Counted from the stretch's first letter, positions 22,514-32,420 are shown. The stretch: 64,000 nucleotides of DNA from Diphasiastrum complanatum (GCA_029204225.1 CM055098.1:16018858-16082857), one strand, 5' to 3'. Made by a program: numbers and translations. Notes: generated by a model from the letters alone, not told the origin.

Positions 22514-25285
22514 ATGTTTGCGGAGATGTCTCAGTTTCATCTACACATTGTTCTCCCTGCCGAGAATGCTCCGATAGCTAAAAGAGGAGTAGTGAAAGAA
22601 TCCACAGTTTCTCCACTTGATATGATCGCTCACAGAATCAACCAAAGAAAGAATTACGATTTGTGGATTGACGGAAGTTTGTATCCATTGGATCCGAGCT
22701 CGATGCAAGCTCCACAATTCCAATCCATCACACAATTAATAAAGTTTTTGTGTGACGGAGAAGACGGTTTATTGGGTTATTGTGAAAGATTGATGACTTA
22801 TGGTCTTGCAAACTCGGTTCAGAAAATAAAGAGTTTAGAATGTATGTTAAATGGTTTGCTTGCTGACTATAGAGAAAAAGAGACCGCATTATTACAAACA
22901 AAAGAAGATAATGCACGTTTACATAATATTATGTTAAATTTGAATGCAAGTAATGGTCAATTTCGACAAGTTGTTCAGACATTACGTATATCAAATGACC
23001 AGTTAAAAGAAGAAACTCGCATACTAGATAAGAAATTAAAAAGAAACAAGCGAAAAAGAATTCTGAAGGACATTGATGAGCTTTCGCTAAATGGAGGCCA
23101 ACGGAGAAAAAAGATTCAAGCATTCAAGTAAGGATTTGATTTGAATCAGTTTTATTTTAGTTTTGTGAAGTAGCATGACATTTATTATGTGTCCTATTTG
23201 GGTTTCTTGATTTTCATAATCATTTGCAGATCAGCATTGGTTGCAAATGAGCATCTGAAGGACAATGACCTGATCGGAAAATCATTGAGTTCGGTATTGA
23301 CAACCAAGTCCACAAAGTCTTTATTGGACAATAACCAGTATTCTTGAATCAAGTCCAAGGTCACTGAGAATTTGATGAACGAGGTCGGTAAGGTAATCGA
23401 CCGAACATTAATTCAGGGAGCATGTGATTTCTCAGGTATTAGCAGGGAGGCATATGCCAGTATATTTAAAATTATTAAAGAGGATTTTGGACAATTGCAT
23501 GTAAGAAAATTTCCCATTCCTCGCCCTTTTCAGATAAGATTGGAGAGAGATGTATTGAATAAGGGTATGCAAAATGTCATTGGAATCTCTTTTCACATCA
23601 ATGAGATTTATAATTCAAACTCTGGTAATTTGTCATATAATTCTACCAACAACTTATTTGTGGATTTGAATCATTTATTGAGATTTATAGTGAAATTCTA
23701 TAATATTACAAGTGTTAGTATGAGCAAACTTATTCTGATGGTCGAGCTAGATGAATCGGAAGTTATAAAAGGACAAAAGTTGGAAAGAGTAAGTATTACT
23801 CTCATGAATGGAGCATTGAGCAATGCAACAAACTCAAGGGCTCAACTTCAGTGTGCAATCAGAAAACAACATATGGTGGCTAGCATGTTTTCAGGTAAAA
23901 AATGGTTGTTATTCATGTGCAATTTCTTTTGGTAATTGTTTTGAATACATAAAAACTTGTGATTCCATATGTTGAACAGGTTATCAAGGAGGATCACGAT
24001 GTTCTTTCCTGGATTTTTAGTAGAACAAGTTATCCAGATATCATAAAGGATCATATGAATGGCAAAGTACTTAGTGTTCCTGAAAGAGGTGAATTTTTGG
24101 TGGAATGGCATTTAGCTGGAGACTTGAAGTCATTGAAATGTATGTTCAATGTATCTCATGGAGCAAATTCGAAACATCCATGTCTATATTGTATGAAATC
24201 ATTAAATGACATTTCAAGGAACACAAAAGTTTCAAGAGATATTGAAGATCCCAACTGGAAACCAATACTACCAATCCCTTTACAAAATGTGCATATTTGC
24301 ACACTCCATGGAGAGGTGAGGATCATAGAGAAATTAATATATCTTCATATCTTGTTTGCATGGAATACTAAGCCAGAGTCAGCATCAAAACAAGCAATCG
24401 CTCGATTAGAGGAAGTGTTGTCAAAAGCAGGCCTTCATAAAGGCCATGTTGAAATACAAAAAGATGAAAAGCTTTCGGGAAAAACAGGAAATGTACCCAA
24501 TAAACCTAGCATAGGAGGAGTCAAAGCTCGTCGATTTTTATCAAATCATTCTAAAGAGTCGTCTAAGATCCAATATTCGGTTTGGAAAGATGTTATTTTT
24601 GTGACAGAAGACTTTGAAGATAAAGGAACAACAAGGGTAAAGAAGGTTGAAGTTTGGAAAAAGCTCGATAATATGATTGAAGTGCTTAGAAAAGACACAA
24701 TTTCATATGCAGATGCACTCCTATTGGAGAAAACAGTAATAGAGTTTGTAGATGCAGTTCGGGTGGCTTGGGGCTCAGATCACATCACCCACTACATGGT
24801 AAGATACATTTAAACAGTGTCTTACAATTTGATAATTTTAATATAACTTGCTTGATAGATTCTAACCAATGCATAAATCTTTGATATTGCAGCACATACT
24901 AAGGCATCATGCATCATTTTTTGCAAAAAAGTATGGCAGTTTGAGTATATGGTCTTCACAAGGAATGGAGAAATCACATTGGCAGGCAAGAGCAGCATTT
25001 CATCGAAATACGCAACATGGTGGAACATCCTCAAAAAATAGTTACATCATTCAGTTATTCCAATGGTTTTATAGACGAGCTCAAGTTCGATACACAACAA
25101 GATCAACTGAATATCAAAAATTCAAAAAAGCATGTAAATTTATAAGCCAAAATGAGATTAAGGCATTCAATAAAGATCAAACATGTGTGATAAAAAATTC
25201 TCAAATTTCACATACATTAAATGAAAAAGAGTACAATCATTTTTTTTCATTGTCTCTAAGGACAATTTTTGTTGTGTGGCCATGA
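22514..25285 (+). pseudogene. Gene 1: transposase-like protein, four exons
   Basis: Exons 22514-23127, 23230-23894, 23980-24798 and 24893-25285 with good GT-AG borders. The N-terminal part (coiled, K/R-rich, LQTKEDNARLHNIMLN) may bind DNA. Later blocks read LILMVELDESEV, EWHLAGDLKSLKCMFNVSHG, CLYCM, HICTLHGE and HILRHHASFFAKKYGSLSIW followed by SSQGMEKSHW. The order acidic residue, G-D-x-K, CxxC, HxxxH, (Q/S)xGxE resembles RAG1/Transib catalytic cores and a widespread unclassified eukaryotic transposase family; assignment is by memory of patterns. An in-frame TGA at 23345-23347 and a one-base phase mismatch at the exon 2/3 joint disable it. Confidence 0.6.
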
Positions 25286-26691
25286 TGGAACTTTTTCCTA
25301 TCATATGGATCCAAAAATCGAGTGGATTGCCTTTGCTCAAATCTATATATCCTGATAGAATTGCCAGAGCAGAGGATCTCATAGGAACATTTTCTGGCAC
25401 ATAATTAAACACTTTAAGAGCAACATCTCTTTTGACAAAAATGACTCTATATGTATTTTTTGGGTATTTATGCCCTTGGGCAAAATAAGATAGGGCCTTG
25501 ATGGCCATGATTAAAGTTCCCGCATTCACAAAAAACCTTTCATGAAGTTTTGTTATTTAAAAAATGTTTCAAATAATGAGCCAACGAGGCATCCTTCTGT
25601 CTCCTGCCTTGTCTCTCTCTCAATCCTCCATGCCTGCTAGCAAAGGCATCAACTTCAACAATATCCTACAACACATAATCAAGTGTTAGTCAAACTAGCA
25701 GATCAATCATCAATTACACGTTAAATAATAAATGATTTTCGTGAGAAGGTATACTTACCAAATCCTCCTTGTCAGCTTGGATCATACCAGCAGCATCTAA
25801 ATTGTGACCAACAATAATGGTGGATTGCTGGTCAGTTGGAATAGTATATGTGGGAGGTGGCGCATAATTTTTCTAAAAAGCCAAAAACTCCTCCTCACTG
25901 GGCATATTAGCCTCATATGCCCTACTCTTAGATAGCATCCTTTGAAAGGCATCTGTGCCACTTGCCCATTCTACCTGGTCCTCATAGTCGATGCCATCTA
26001 TGAGGTCGTCATCATCAAAGTCAATAAAATCTTTAAATTCAGAAATCATCCTTGACATAAGAGATAATATCTCATCTTCTCTGAGATCCATTACGTCTCC
26101 GATGTCGCTAATGGATAAGAATGCAATATCGTCCATATGGTACACAGGGAGGTCCATCAGGGTTCTGCTCTGGTCAATCTCGCTCGTGGTAGATAACTGA
26201 GAGATAGACAGAGAACGAGCCTTGGCAGGATCATATTGTTCTGCTTGCCTGGCCTCCGCTACATCTCCTAAAATCTCATCAGTAATGGAAACCTATGAAG
26301 CCACACGAGTGGTAGGGGCAGACAAACCAATCATGGACGACAAGCAACGTACTCGATTGTGTTCCTCACAGGGTATGACACGTTTAAACAAATCGATAAG
26401 TTTGATAAACTTACGATCATGCCTTTGCTTGGCACTTGGCTAAGCATGAGCCAAATATGTGAAATGCACAAATCTCAGGCCGTCCATCAGAAGGGTACCC
26501 TGTTGCAAGCACTCATAAAAATCCTTGTACAGTTTAGGAAAATTTTCCCTATGCCCAATAACAAATCTCTCTATGTCAAACTGAAAATTGAAATAGGACA
26601 AAAAATGGGCGTGTCTATCGTTTACCTCAGCATCAACTAGGAAAGAACTAAGAGCTTTATCATAGATCAAACTAGCAGACGAGGAGGCCAT
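25260..26691 (-). pseudogene. Gene 2: unknown acidic transposon protein
   Basis: Starts at ATG 26691 (MASSSASLIYDKALSS). One frame continues to a GT donor at 25759, interrupted by three TAG codons (26442, 26295, 25875), about 311 codons in all. The middle is strongly acidic (DFIDFDDDDLIDGIDYED). A second exon opens after an AG at 25675 (DIVEVDAFASRHGGLRERQG) and, after a frame slip, goes on to about 25260 (FFVNAGTLIMAIKALSYFAQ). It converges tail to tail with gene 1 and is divergent from the H3-like gene. I do not recognise the family; the acidic tract would suit a histone or DNA-mimic-binding role, but that is a guess prompted by its partner. Confidence 0.55.
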
Positions 26692-27513
26692 ATCGACTTG
26701 ACGCGCCGGTTAGCAAGGGGACATAAACGAGGTAAGCGCGGCCGCGTGATGGCGATAGCACTGTACGCGAATCCGAATAACAGAGCCATGCGCCAGGGAA
26801 TTAGTGCAACTATGGATGTCTTTGCTGGGCGCGAGGTAGCGATATTGTACAAACAGATTTGGAGCGGGCCAATTAATTGGACTCAATATGCAAAACTGAA
26901 TTACAGAAATGACACTCATATATATAGTCTAATACAGAGCATCTGAACCGTACACGTGTCTCAGTAACGTGCGGTCAAAATTGCCACAAGTGTGGAAACG
27001 ATGGCGAAATCATTCTGAATGACACGTGTACACTTCGGATCCTGACACGCGTCCTCGCACGTGCATGCCAACTGTACTATCGTACGTTCCAGTCATCTTC
27101 TGACACGTGTGTGGTCCATATGTCGCCACGTGTCCTCGCACGTGCATGCCAACCGTCTGATCGTACGAACCACTAATATCCTGATGCGTGTGACCACATG
27201 TGTGACCACACGTGCGGGGAGTGGAGGTGTCACATCGAACGTGCGAATATGATGGGATGTTCTACAGGTATAAAAGGACATTTTCGGGTCTTATTTCAGT
27301 TTCTTAATTCTTCGTTCTCTGGCTCTCCTTAGTTTCCTTCGTTCATTTCCGCTCCCCGTTAGATGCATATCGCTACCATGCGCCAAAGGACCCACATACC
27401 AGAACAGCTGGCCCGCCTGTGCGTCGTGGCGATATGCCATCGCTCATATCGCCATCACGCGCCTCCCCTGTCGAATACCTGCTTTCCCTACTCGTTGGCG
27501 CGTCATATCGATA
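26691..27513. promoter_or_regulatory. Bidirectional promoter with mirrored leader blocks
   Basis: Between genes 2 and 3. Likely TATA boxes are TATATATA near 26919-26927 (for gene 2, minus) and TATAAAAG at 27269-27276 (for gene 3, plus). Three blocks occur in both leaders in mirror orientation: ATATCGCTACC..GCGCC (26845-26828 minus; 27367-27384 plus), TATCGCCATCACGCG (26757-26743; 27447-27461) and GGCGCGTCA..TCGATA (26707-26691; 27497-27513). The spacing from second to third block is 50 bp on both sides. Both genes also start ATGGCC. This implies shared control or an inverted duplication of one leader. Confidence 0.8.
27046..27207 (+). repeat. 81-bp tandem duplication rich in ACGT/G-box cores
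   Basis: Two copies (27046-27126, 27127-27207) beginning CACG(C/T)GTCCTCGCACGTGCA. Each holds several CACGTG-like cores, and more (ACACGTGT) lie at 26953 and 27022. In plants such cores are bound by bHLH and bZIP factors. The repeats sit upstream of the TATA box of the H3-like gene. Confidence 0.85.
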
Positions 27514-27525
27514 CCCTACCTTGCA

Positions 27526-28209
27526 ATGGCCCGTACCAAGCAGACAACTTGCCTTACTACATTTGCCCCGCCTCCTCGCCCTCCTCTACAAAGGGCAGTG
27601 GGCACTGGTAGGAGAGTAGGTCGGCCCAGAAGACCATGGTTAAGGGATATCAGGAGACTTCAGAGGACCACGAATCTTCTGATTCCCCGTGCTCCATTCT
27701 ACAGGTCTGTGAGACTGGTAACAAGGTCCCTCTCACATGATGTTTGCTGGAACATAACAACCCTGGAAGCCCTCCATACTGCCTATGAGGACTTCCAAGT
27801 CAAATTCTTTGAGGACTCCATGCTTTGCACAGTGCACGCAAAGAGAGTTACCCTCATGCCTCAGGACATGCGTCTTGTCATGAGGCTGAGGAGTACATAC
27901 GATCAGGTTTTTAAGAGTGGCTTCACCTCTAGGCCACCACCTACAGAGAGAGGTCCTTGTCCTCAACGAAGAAGGAGGAAGCAGACCAAGCCCACCAGGC
28001 CTGCCAAGCAAAGGGTGGTATTCAGCGAATCGCCATCCCCCCCTCACATCTCTCGTGCTTTGGTTGGACCATCACACCAGTCTGCAGTGCCTTCTTCTCC
28101 TCCCACCACCCCTAACTATTCAAGTAGTTCCTCTTCCATTCCCTCCATTCCACCCCACAATAACAAGGATATGAACTCGACTATAGATAAAATAATATCG
28201 GATTTATAA
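27526..28209 (+). CDS. Gene 3: histone H3-like protein with centromeric-H3 features
   Basis: Intronless ATG-to-stop frame of 227 residues. Residues 1-7 are MARTKQT, identical to the start of H3 (K5 equals H3K4). The rest of the tail is short and unlike H3 (no ARKS, no K27 region; P- and R-rich). The histone fold spans about 39-123: LRDIRRLQRT (alpha N), TNLLIPRAPFYRSVR (alpha 1), W75 in loop 1, LEALHTAYEDFQVKF and FEDSMLCTVHAKRVTLMPQD (alpha 2 to 3). TNLL(I)P, the loop-1 W, DSML and RVTLM are typical of plant CENH3 rather than H3, but loop 1 has the H3 length. Residues 124-227 are a basic then S/P-rich extension not found in histones. The frame appears intact up to 28209, but reads on beyond the stop (next entry), so the original protein was longer. 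Confidence 0.85.
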   Translation: MARTKQTTCLTTFAPPPRPPLQRAVGTGRRVGRPRRPWLRDIRRLQRTTNLLIPRAPFYRSVRLVTRSLSHDVCWNITTLEALHTAYEDFQVKFFEDSMLCTVHAKRVTLMPQDMRLVMRLRSTYDQVFKSGFTSRPPPTERGPCPQRRRRKQTKPTRPAKQRVVFSESPSPPHISRALVGPSHQSAVPSSPPTTPNYSSSSSSIPSIPPHNNKDMNSTIDKIISDL

Positions 28210-28707
28210 GGATCTTTGTGAATTCCTATTGATCCCAAAGATTCATTTTTGGATTCTGAGAGGTATATAATTTTTTATGAGTATGTTGCCAAAGAAATTG
28301 ACAAGCTAAGAGGTCAATTTTCTTTTTGTCTAAGTTCAATTAATTATATAAATCACATAAATAAAGACTTTTGTGATGCTTAGGAGAAGACCTCAGATAT
28401 ATCAGATCTAGTTGTGGAGGCTGGTTTGAAGTATTTTGTAAATAGATGTCAATGCAATGATACTAAGGACATTGGAGTTGTGCTATCCTTTTTTTCACAC
28501 AACCTTCATAGTCGAACTAAGGCGACGAAGTATCTTCTCCATACAACCTCGGAGACCAAAGTCTTTATTATTCCATACTGCCAAAAGTAAGTGATTACAT
28601 GAAATATATTCTAGTAATATTTTTAATAGGTATTGTAATTCCTTTAGTTTAACTTATTATCTCTTGTTTGCAGTAAGCATTGGAGTATGCATATAATCTG
28701 TAAATAA
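28210..28707 (+). pseudogene. Gene 3 continuation: possible Ulp1/C48-like protease end
   Basis: The H3-like frame goes on past TAA 28207, TGA 28219 and TAG 28381 with sensible protein: IPIDPKDSFLDSERYIIFYE, then DLVVEAGLKYFVNRCQ, IGVVLSFFSHNLHSRTK and KVFIIPYCQ. A GT donor at 28587 and an AG at 28673 join in frame to NKHWSMHIICK, then stop. The FxIPxxxxxHW block resembles the catalytic-His segment of Ulp1/adenain-type cysteine proteases, which many plant DNA transposons carry; the catalytic Asp and Cys would lie downstream and are not visible. So gene 3 may have coded an H3 fold fused to a protease-like domain, or two genes fused by decay. Confidence 0.45.
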
Positions 28708-29049
28708 TAGATTAAATAGAGATATACATTTTTGATGTAATGCCCTGTGAATAATTATGGGCATATAGAAAGATAGAGACAATGAGAAAAAAACATCCAT
28801 TGTTAAATACAGGACACACATGTACATTCTCAGAAAATGAGAAATATATTGATATTTATGAGAGCTTTTACAAATCTTGTATCATGCTTGCTCTATTATC
28901 TGAACAATTCCGTCCAAATCTTTGCATTTGATTTTCTCTTCATGTCTTTTACGTATCTGCACAAACATACATTATTCAGATTACAGTTAGTGATCCGAAT
29001 ATTGACAAAAAGGATAATGAATATAAATTAATATACAAATTCATGGATT

Positions 29050-30340
29050 TCACATGCCAATTTTCAATCCAATATAAAGTTGAAATATTCGGGGATATCT
29101 TGTTGTAAAAGGTGTCAGTTCCGTTCTAATGTAGAATAAGGTCCAGTCTTGCTCAACCTCAATAGTAGTAAGTAAATCCCCATTTGCCATGATATCAATG
29201 CCTATACGATCAGTATGTCCAATGCTGACTAGATCTTGATCTAATGGGGCCCAAGTACCATTGTGTTCTTTCCATCTCTGATAATGAAACACCATACTAA
29301 GCATTTGCTTTTCTATACTGTATCTAAATGATATGGATGAATGTTTGATTCTACAAGGAAATATCTGCAGTGGATCTTATATCCCAACCTTTGTCCATGA
29401 ATTTGAATAAAAAATCATCTGAAAGATTTTTGCAAACAAACAATGTGGGAGTTTGATGCACTTCCGTGTTTGAAAAAGAGTTGACAAACAATGACATTGG
29501 AACAAACCAACTTAAGTGCACATTTCTTGATCCTGTACTAGTTTTGAGTGACTTTTGTACATCATTATATAGCTTGGAACGAAAGCATTTTATTATATTG
29601 TCGTTGACTGCAATCCACCACACGTTATCTTGAAAATTAGGTAGAGGTATATACTCTAGTTTTCCCATTCCTCCATTTGTGTCTGGAATATACATAGCAT
29701 CATAAAAAAATATTCCAGAATCTGCAAGTTCTTTTGTCGTTCATCCTCTGTATTGCAATTTGCCAATTTATGAATGGATGACATCTATAATACCAAAAAG
29801 AGACGCCATAGGTTCCCATTCATGTATATATGAAGGATATAGTTCTGCAATACAAAATCATAATAAGCTCCAATTCATAAATACGATTACGTTTTAAAAA
29901 TGACAAGCAATTCAAAAAATTAAGATACTTACAATTACACTTTCGTGTGGATTTACAGCCTCCACATTAAGTTCTGAATGCATATAAACATGTTGAATAA
30001 GCACCTCTGAAATGATTTGTCCTCCTGGAGAAACTTTGAAATCAATAATCTGCCCTTTCCAATAAGATCTATATGTATACTTGGCCTTTTTCTTTTGGCG
30101 AAAAGCCCCTCTCCTCGATGGATGCATCAGTACCCAAGAAGCCTTATGATATTCACGAGCAATCCATGTGCCATCGTCTTCCCTCATTATAAAAAATTGC
30201 AGAGCATATCAAGGATCTCGGTCTCCTTCCAATTGCCATAGCTTGAAGAGTTCACGTTTGAATTCGTCAATATGAGAGTCCACAGTATAATAGGCGCCAA
30301 ACCTATTTGTGAGTCCCAAGATAATTTTAACTTGAGGTTA
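29050..30340 (-). pseudogene. Gene 4: unknown transposon protein, at least two exons
   Basis: First part about 30335-29932: GLTNRFGAYYTVDSHIDEFK, one TGA, then MREDDGTWIAREYHKASWVL and SYWKGQIIDFKVSPGGQIIS to a GT donor (GTAAGT) at about 29931. After an intron ending TTGCAG near 29850 the frame continues LYPSYIHEWEPMASLFGIID, with a TAA and a TGA, to MYIPDTNGGMGKLEYIPLPN, FQDNVWWIAVNDNIIKCFRS and, after one more stop, DLVSIGHTDRIGIDIMANGD, ending at 29050. Splicing gives a one-base phase mismatch, so a small indel is likely. It is convergent with gene 3. I do not recognise the family; a BAH-like or transposase-partner role is only a thought. Confidence 0.5.
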
Positions 30341-30543
30341 ACCCAAGCAGTTTAGTCAACCAGTCGTCGCGAACGCTAGCCAATAGTATGCTTCCAATCT
30401 ACCGGACCGGAAATTCAAATTTGCCCAAATATGTATTGTGTTTTCCGGGTCAGGCGAGTTATGTTACATAGAAGCCACTATGTCAAGAACCGATTGGGCC
30501 ACATGGACATAAACAGAGAGGAAACAAAAAAAAACTCGTAACA

Positions 30544-30570
30544 AACGGCCCTTCTAAGTTTGAGAACTCC
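30544..30570 (-). repeat. Possible right terminal inverted repeat
   Basis: Read on the minus strand: GGAGTTCTCAAACTTAGAAG followed by GGCCGTT. It pairs with 22206-22232. A GGGCCGTTTGTTACGAG end of this sort is common among plant DNA transposons, so the true tip might instead be at the GGGC. Confidence 0.4.
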
Positions 30571-31339
30571 TGTAATGTTAGAAGTTCCATAAGTTATTTC
30601 TTGTACAAAATTGAATCCATCATCCAACCAAAACCAAACAAGAAGTCTTTTTTGTCAAGGACACTTGGACAAGTTGGGTAAGAGAGAAATTTATGCAACA
30701 AGGTTTGAATCTAACCTATGCTTGTTGGCAAGTTTGGAGCCTTGTGCTTGTTCATATGTTTGGAGGCTTGTGCATGAAATATGCTTAGTACAGTTAGGTA
30801 CGACCTAACACTATTCAATTGTGTATAGAATATGCTCAGTATAGTTAGATTAAGTTAGGCTATGCATAAAATATGCTTTATAATCTATAATGGCAGGTTA
30901 AAAAAGACAAGAAATTTTCTTGTCTAGAAAAGTCTTTATGTCAAACTCGATGGTCAAAAAAATCCAAAGAAGTTCACTAGCCAACCGGCTTATCTCATAA
31001 CTAATTGGCCTTTTTTGCAAATAGCATGAAATTGATGGTCTAGATTTGAAATGATTAGTTTTTCCTAGCTAGTTATAATGTGAAATTGATGCAGGAGAAT
31101 GAAAATTAGCCATTTAATCTTTTTTTTTTTTGAAAACAATCTATTAATAAAAAAAGAGTACAAGCGTATTCTCACCTATTTCTGTCTATTTATTTCAGAG
31201 AATATTACTTGGAGCATATATGAAGTCCAACTAGCATAATTAACCAACCTAATTTGACATAAGCTATGAGTGAGTAGTAGAAAGTCGGCACTTCATTTCC
31301 TTTCTATTGACGGTTGTTTGGTCTATGACTCTCCTACTA
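30571..31339. other. No gene seen
   Basis: AT-rich; a poly-T run near 31120-31131. Near-duplicate phrases 'tatgcttagtacagttaggt' and 'tatgctcagtatagttagat' (30778-30850) suggest a small local duplication. Confidence 0.45.
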
Positions 31340-32420
31340 TGGTTTAGGTCTTTCTTCCTCTTTCCAACATCTTCGCCAATCACACCCGCTGACCAAGATA
31401 GGTTGCTTTCCTTTTGCACCTTTGATCGTACTCTCTCCCTTGATGCCTCAACCTTGTTGGTCGCCCCTTTCACGTTGCAAGAGCTGCACCTAGCTCTTCT
31501 CTCTCTCCCTCTTGGGAAAACTCCTAATCCTGATGATGTTATTCCGCAGTTCTTTATTGAGTATTGGCCCCAACTAGGGCCTCACCTCCTTCGTTTGGCC
31601 CAAAGGGCTTCGGCCAAAGGAACCCTTCCTTGTTTCGTCTCTGAGGGGCTCATTAAACTTATTCCCAAGAAGCCCCTTCCACTTACCTTGTCTGATTTCC
31701 GTGCCCTCACCATGCTGACTTACAAGATCCTAGCTAAAGCCATGACTTTACGCCTCTCCCCTTTGTTGCCTTTCTGTGCTGTCTTCTGAATAATTGGCTT
31801 TATTAAAGGTCATAATATTATGGACTCTCTTCTTAATGTTCAATCCTTCTCACCTTCGTCATCATCCTTCTCTTTTTCCTGACTTCCTTAACATTTCTTG
31901 GTCTTGCTCTGATTCCCCTGCCCTGTGGCGCAAAAGACTCAAGACCGCATGTTCTCTCCCCATTGGCAAGCTCAGATATTTGGCCTATCGCATCCTCACC
32001 AATTCTCTTCCCCTCTTGGCTAAGTGGTTTTTTCTTTTCGACCGTCTTTGCCTACTTTGCCAATTGGAAGAGGAGACTGTTGACAACACTTGTTTTTTAG
32101 TTGTCGTAGCGACCTGTGGTTGGAAGTTAACCGTCTTCTCAGTCGCTGCCATACTTTAGCCCCGTTCATGGTTGACATTGTCTTGCTGGGCAACTCACAT
32201 TTTTGGGAACGTTCTTTACTTTACTTTTGGCATCTGTACATGCTCGCGGTTTTATGGCTTATATGGATGGCGTGCAGGTTTTTGATGGATCTTATTCACC
32301 TTTTTCGACAACGGCTTGTTTACGACTTGCGATATACTTTTCTATTGTTGTTTAGACATTTTGGACTGCCTCCCTCCGTGGTGTGTTGTGGGTCCTTTCT
32401 AGTTTTTTTATAGTGCATTC
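31340..32420 (+). pseudogene. L1-type LINE remnant (RT and zf-RVT)
   Basis: RT N-terminal half: LHLALLSLPLGKTPNPDDVI, then GLIKLIPKKPLPLTLSDFRA and TYKILAKAMTLRLSPLLP, the plant LINE pattern (GKAPGPDG; LIPKK; DFRPISL; YKILAK; RL). A stop and IGFIKGHNIMDSLLN follow (QxGFIxGRxI). The RT centre, including the YADD box, is deleted. After the joint near 31850, LRYLAYRILTNSLPLLAKW and CLLCQLEEETVDNTCF match the zinc-binding region near the end of LINE ORF2. The 3' end is probably the (AAT)n tract near 32514-32530. Confidence 0.85.

Larger units (their letters stand above)
22206..30570. mobile_element. Candidate 8.4-kb four-gene DNA transposon carrying a histone H3-like gene
   Basis: Four decayed genes in alternating directions (+ 22514-25285, - 26691-25260, + 27526-28707, - 30340-29050) fill this block with little spare DNA. 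A 27-bp imperfect inverted repeat lies just outside the outer genes (22206-22232 and 30570-30544). Gene 1 looks like a transposase; genes 2 and 3 share a bidirectional promoter with mirrored leader blocks. I found no target-site duplication next to the inverted repeats, so the exact ends are uncertain. All four genes have been disabled by stops or frame slips, so this copy is inactive. Confidence 0.6.

Noticed and set aside
27526-28209. An ordinary canonical histone H3 gene
   Set aside because: Only the first seven residues and the fold core match; the K9/K27 tail is absent, signature residues are CENH3-like and a long non-histone extension follows.
27526-28209. A standard functional CENH3 gene of the host
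   Set aside because: Loop 1 lacks the extra residues of plant CENH3, the gene has no introns, carries an unrelated extension, and sits among decayed transposon genes.
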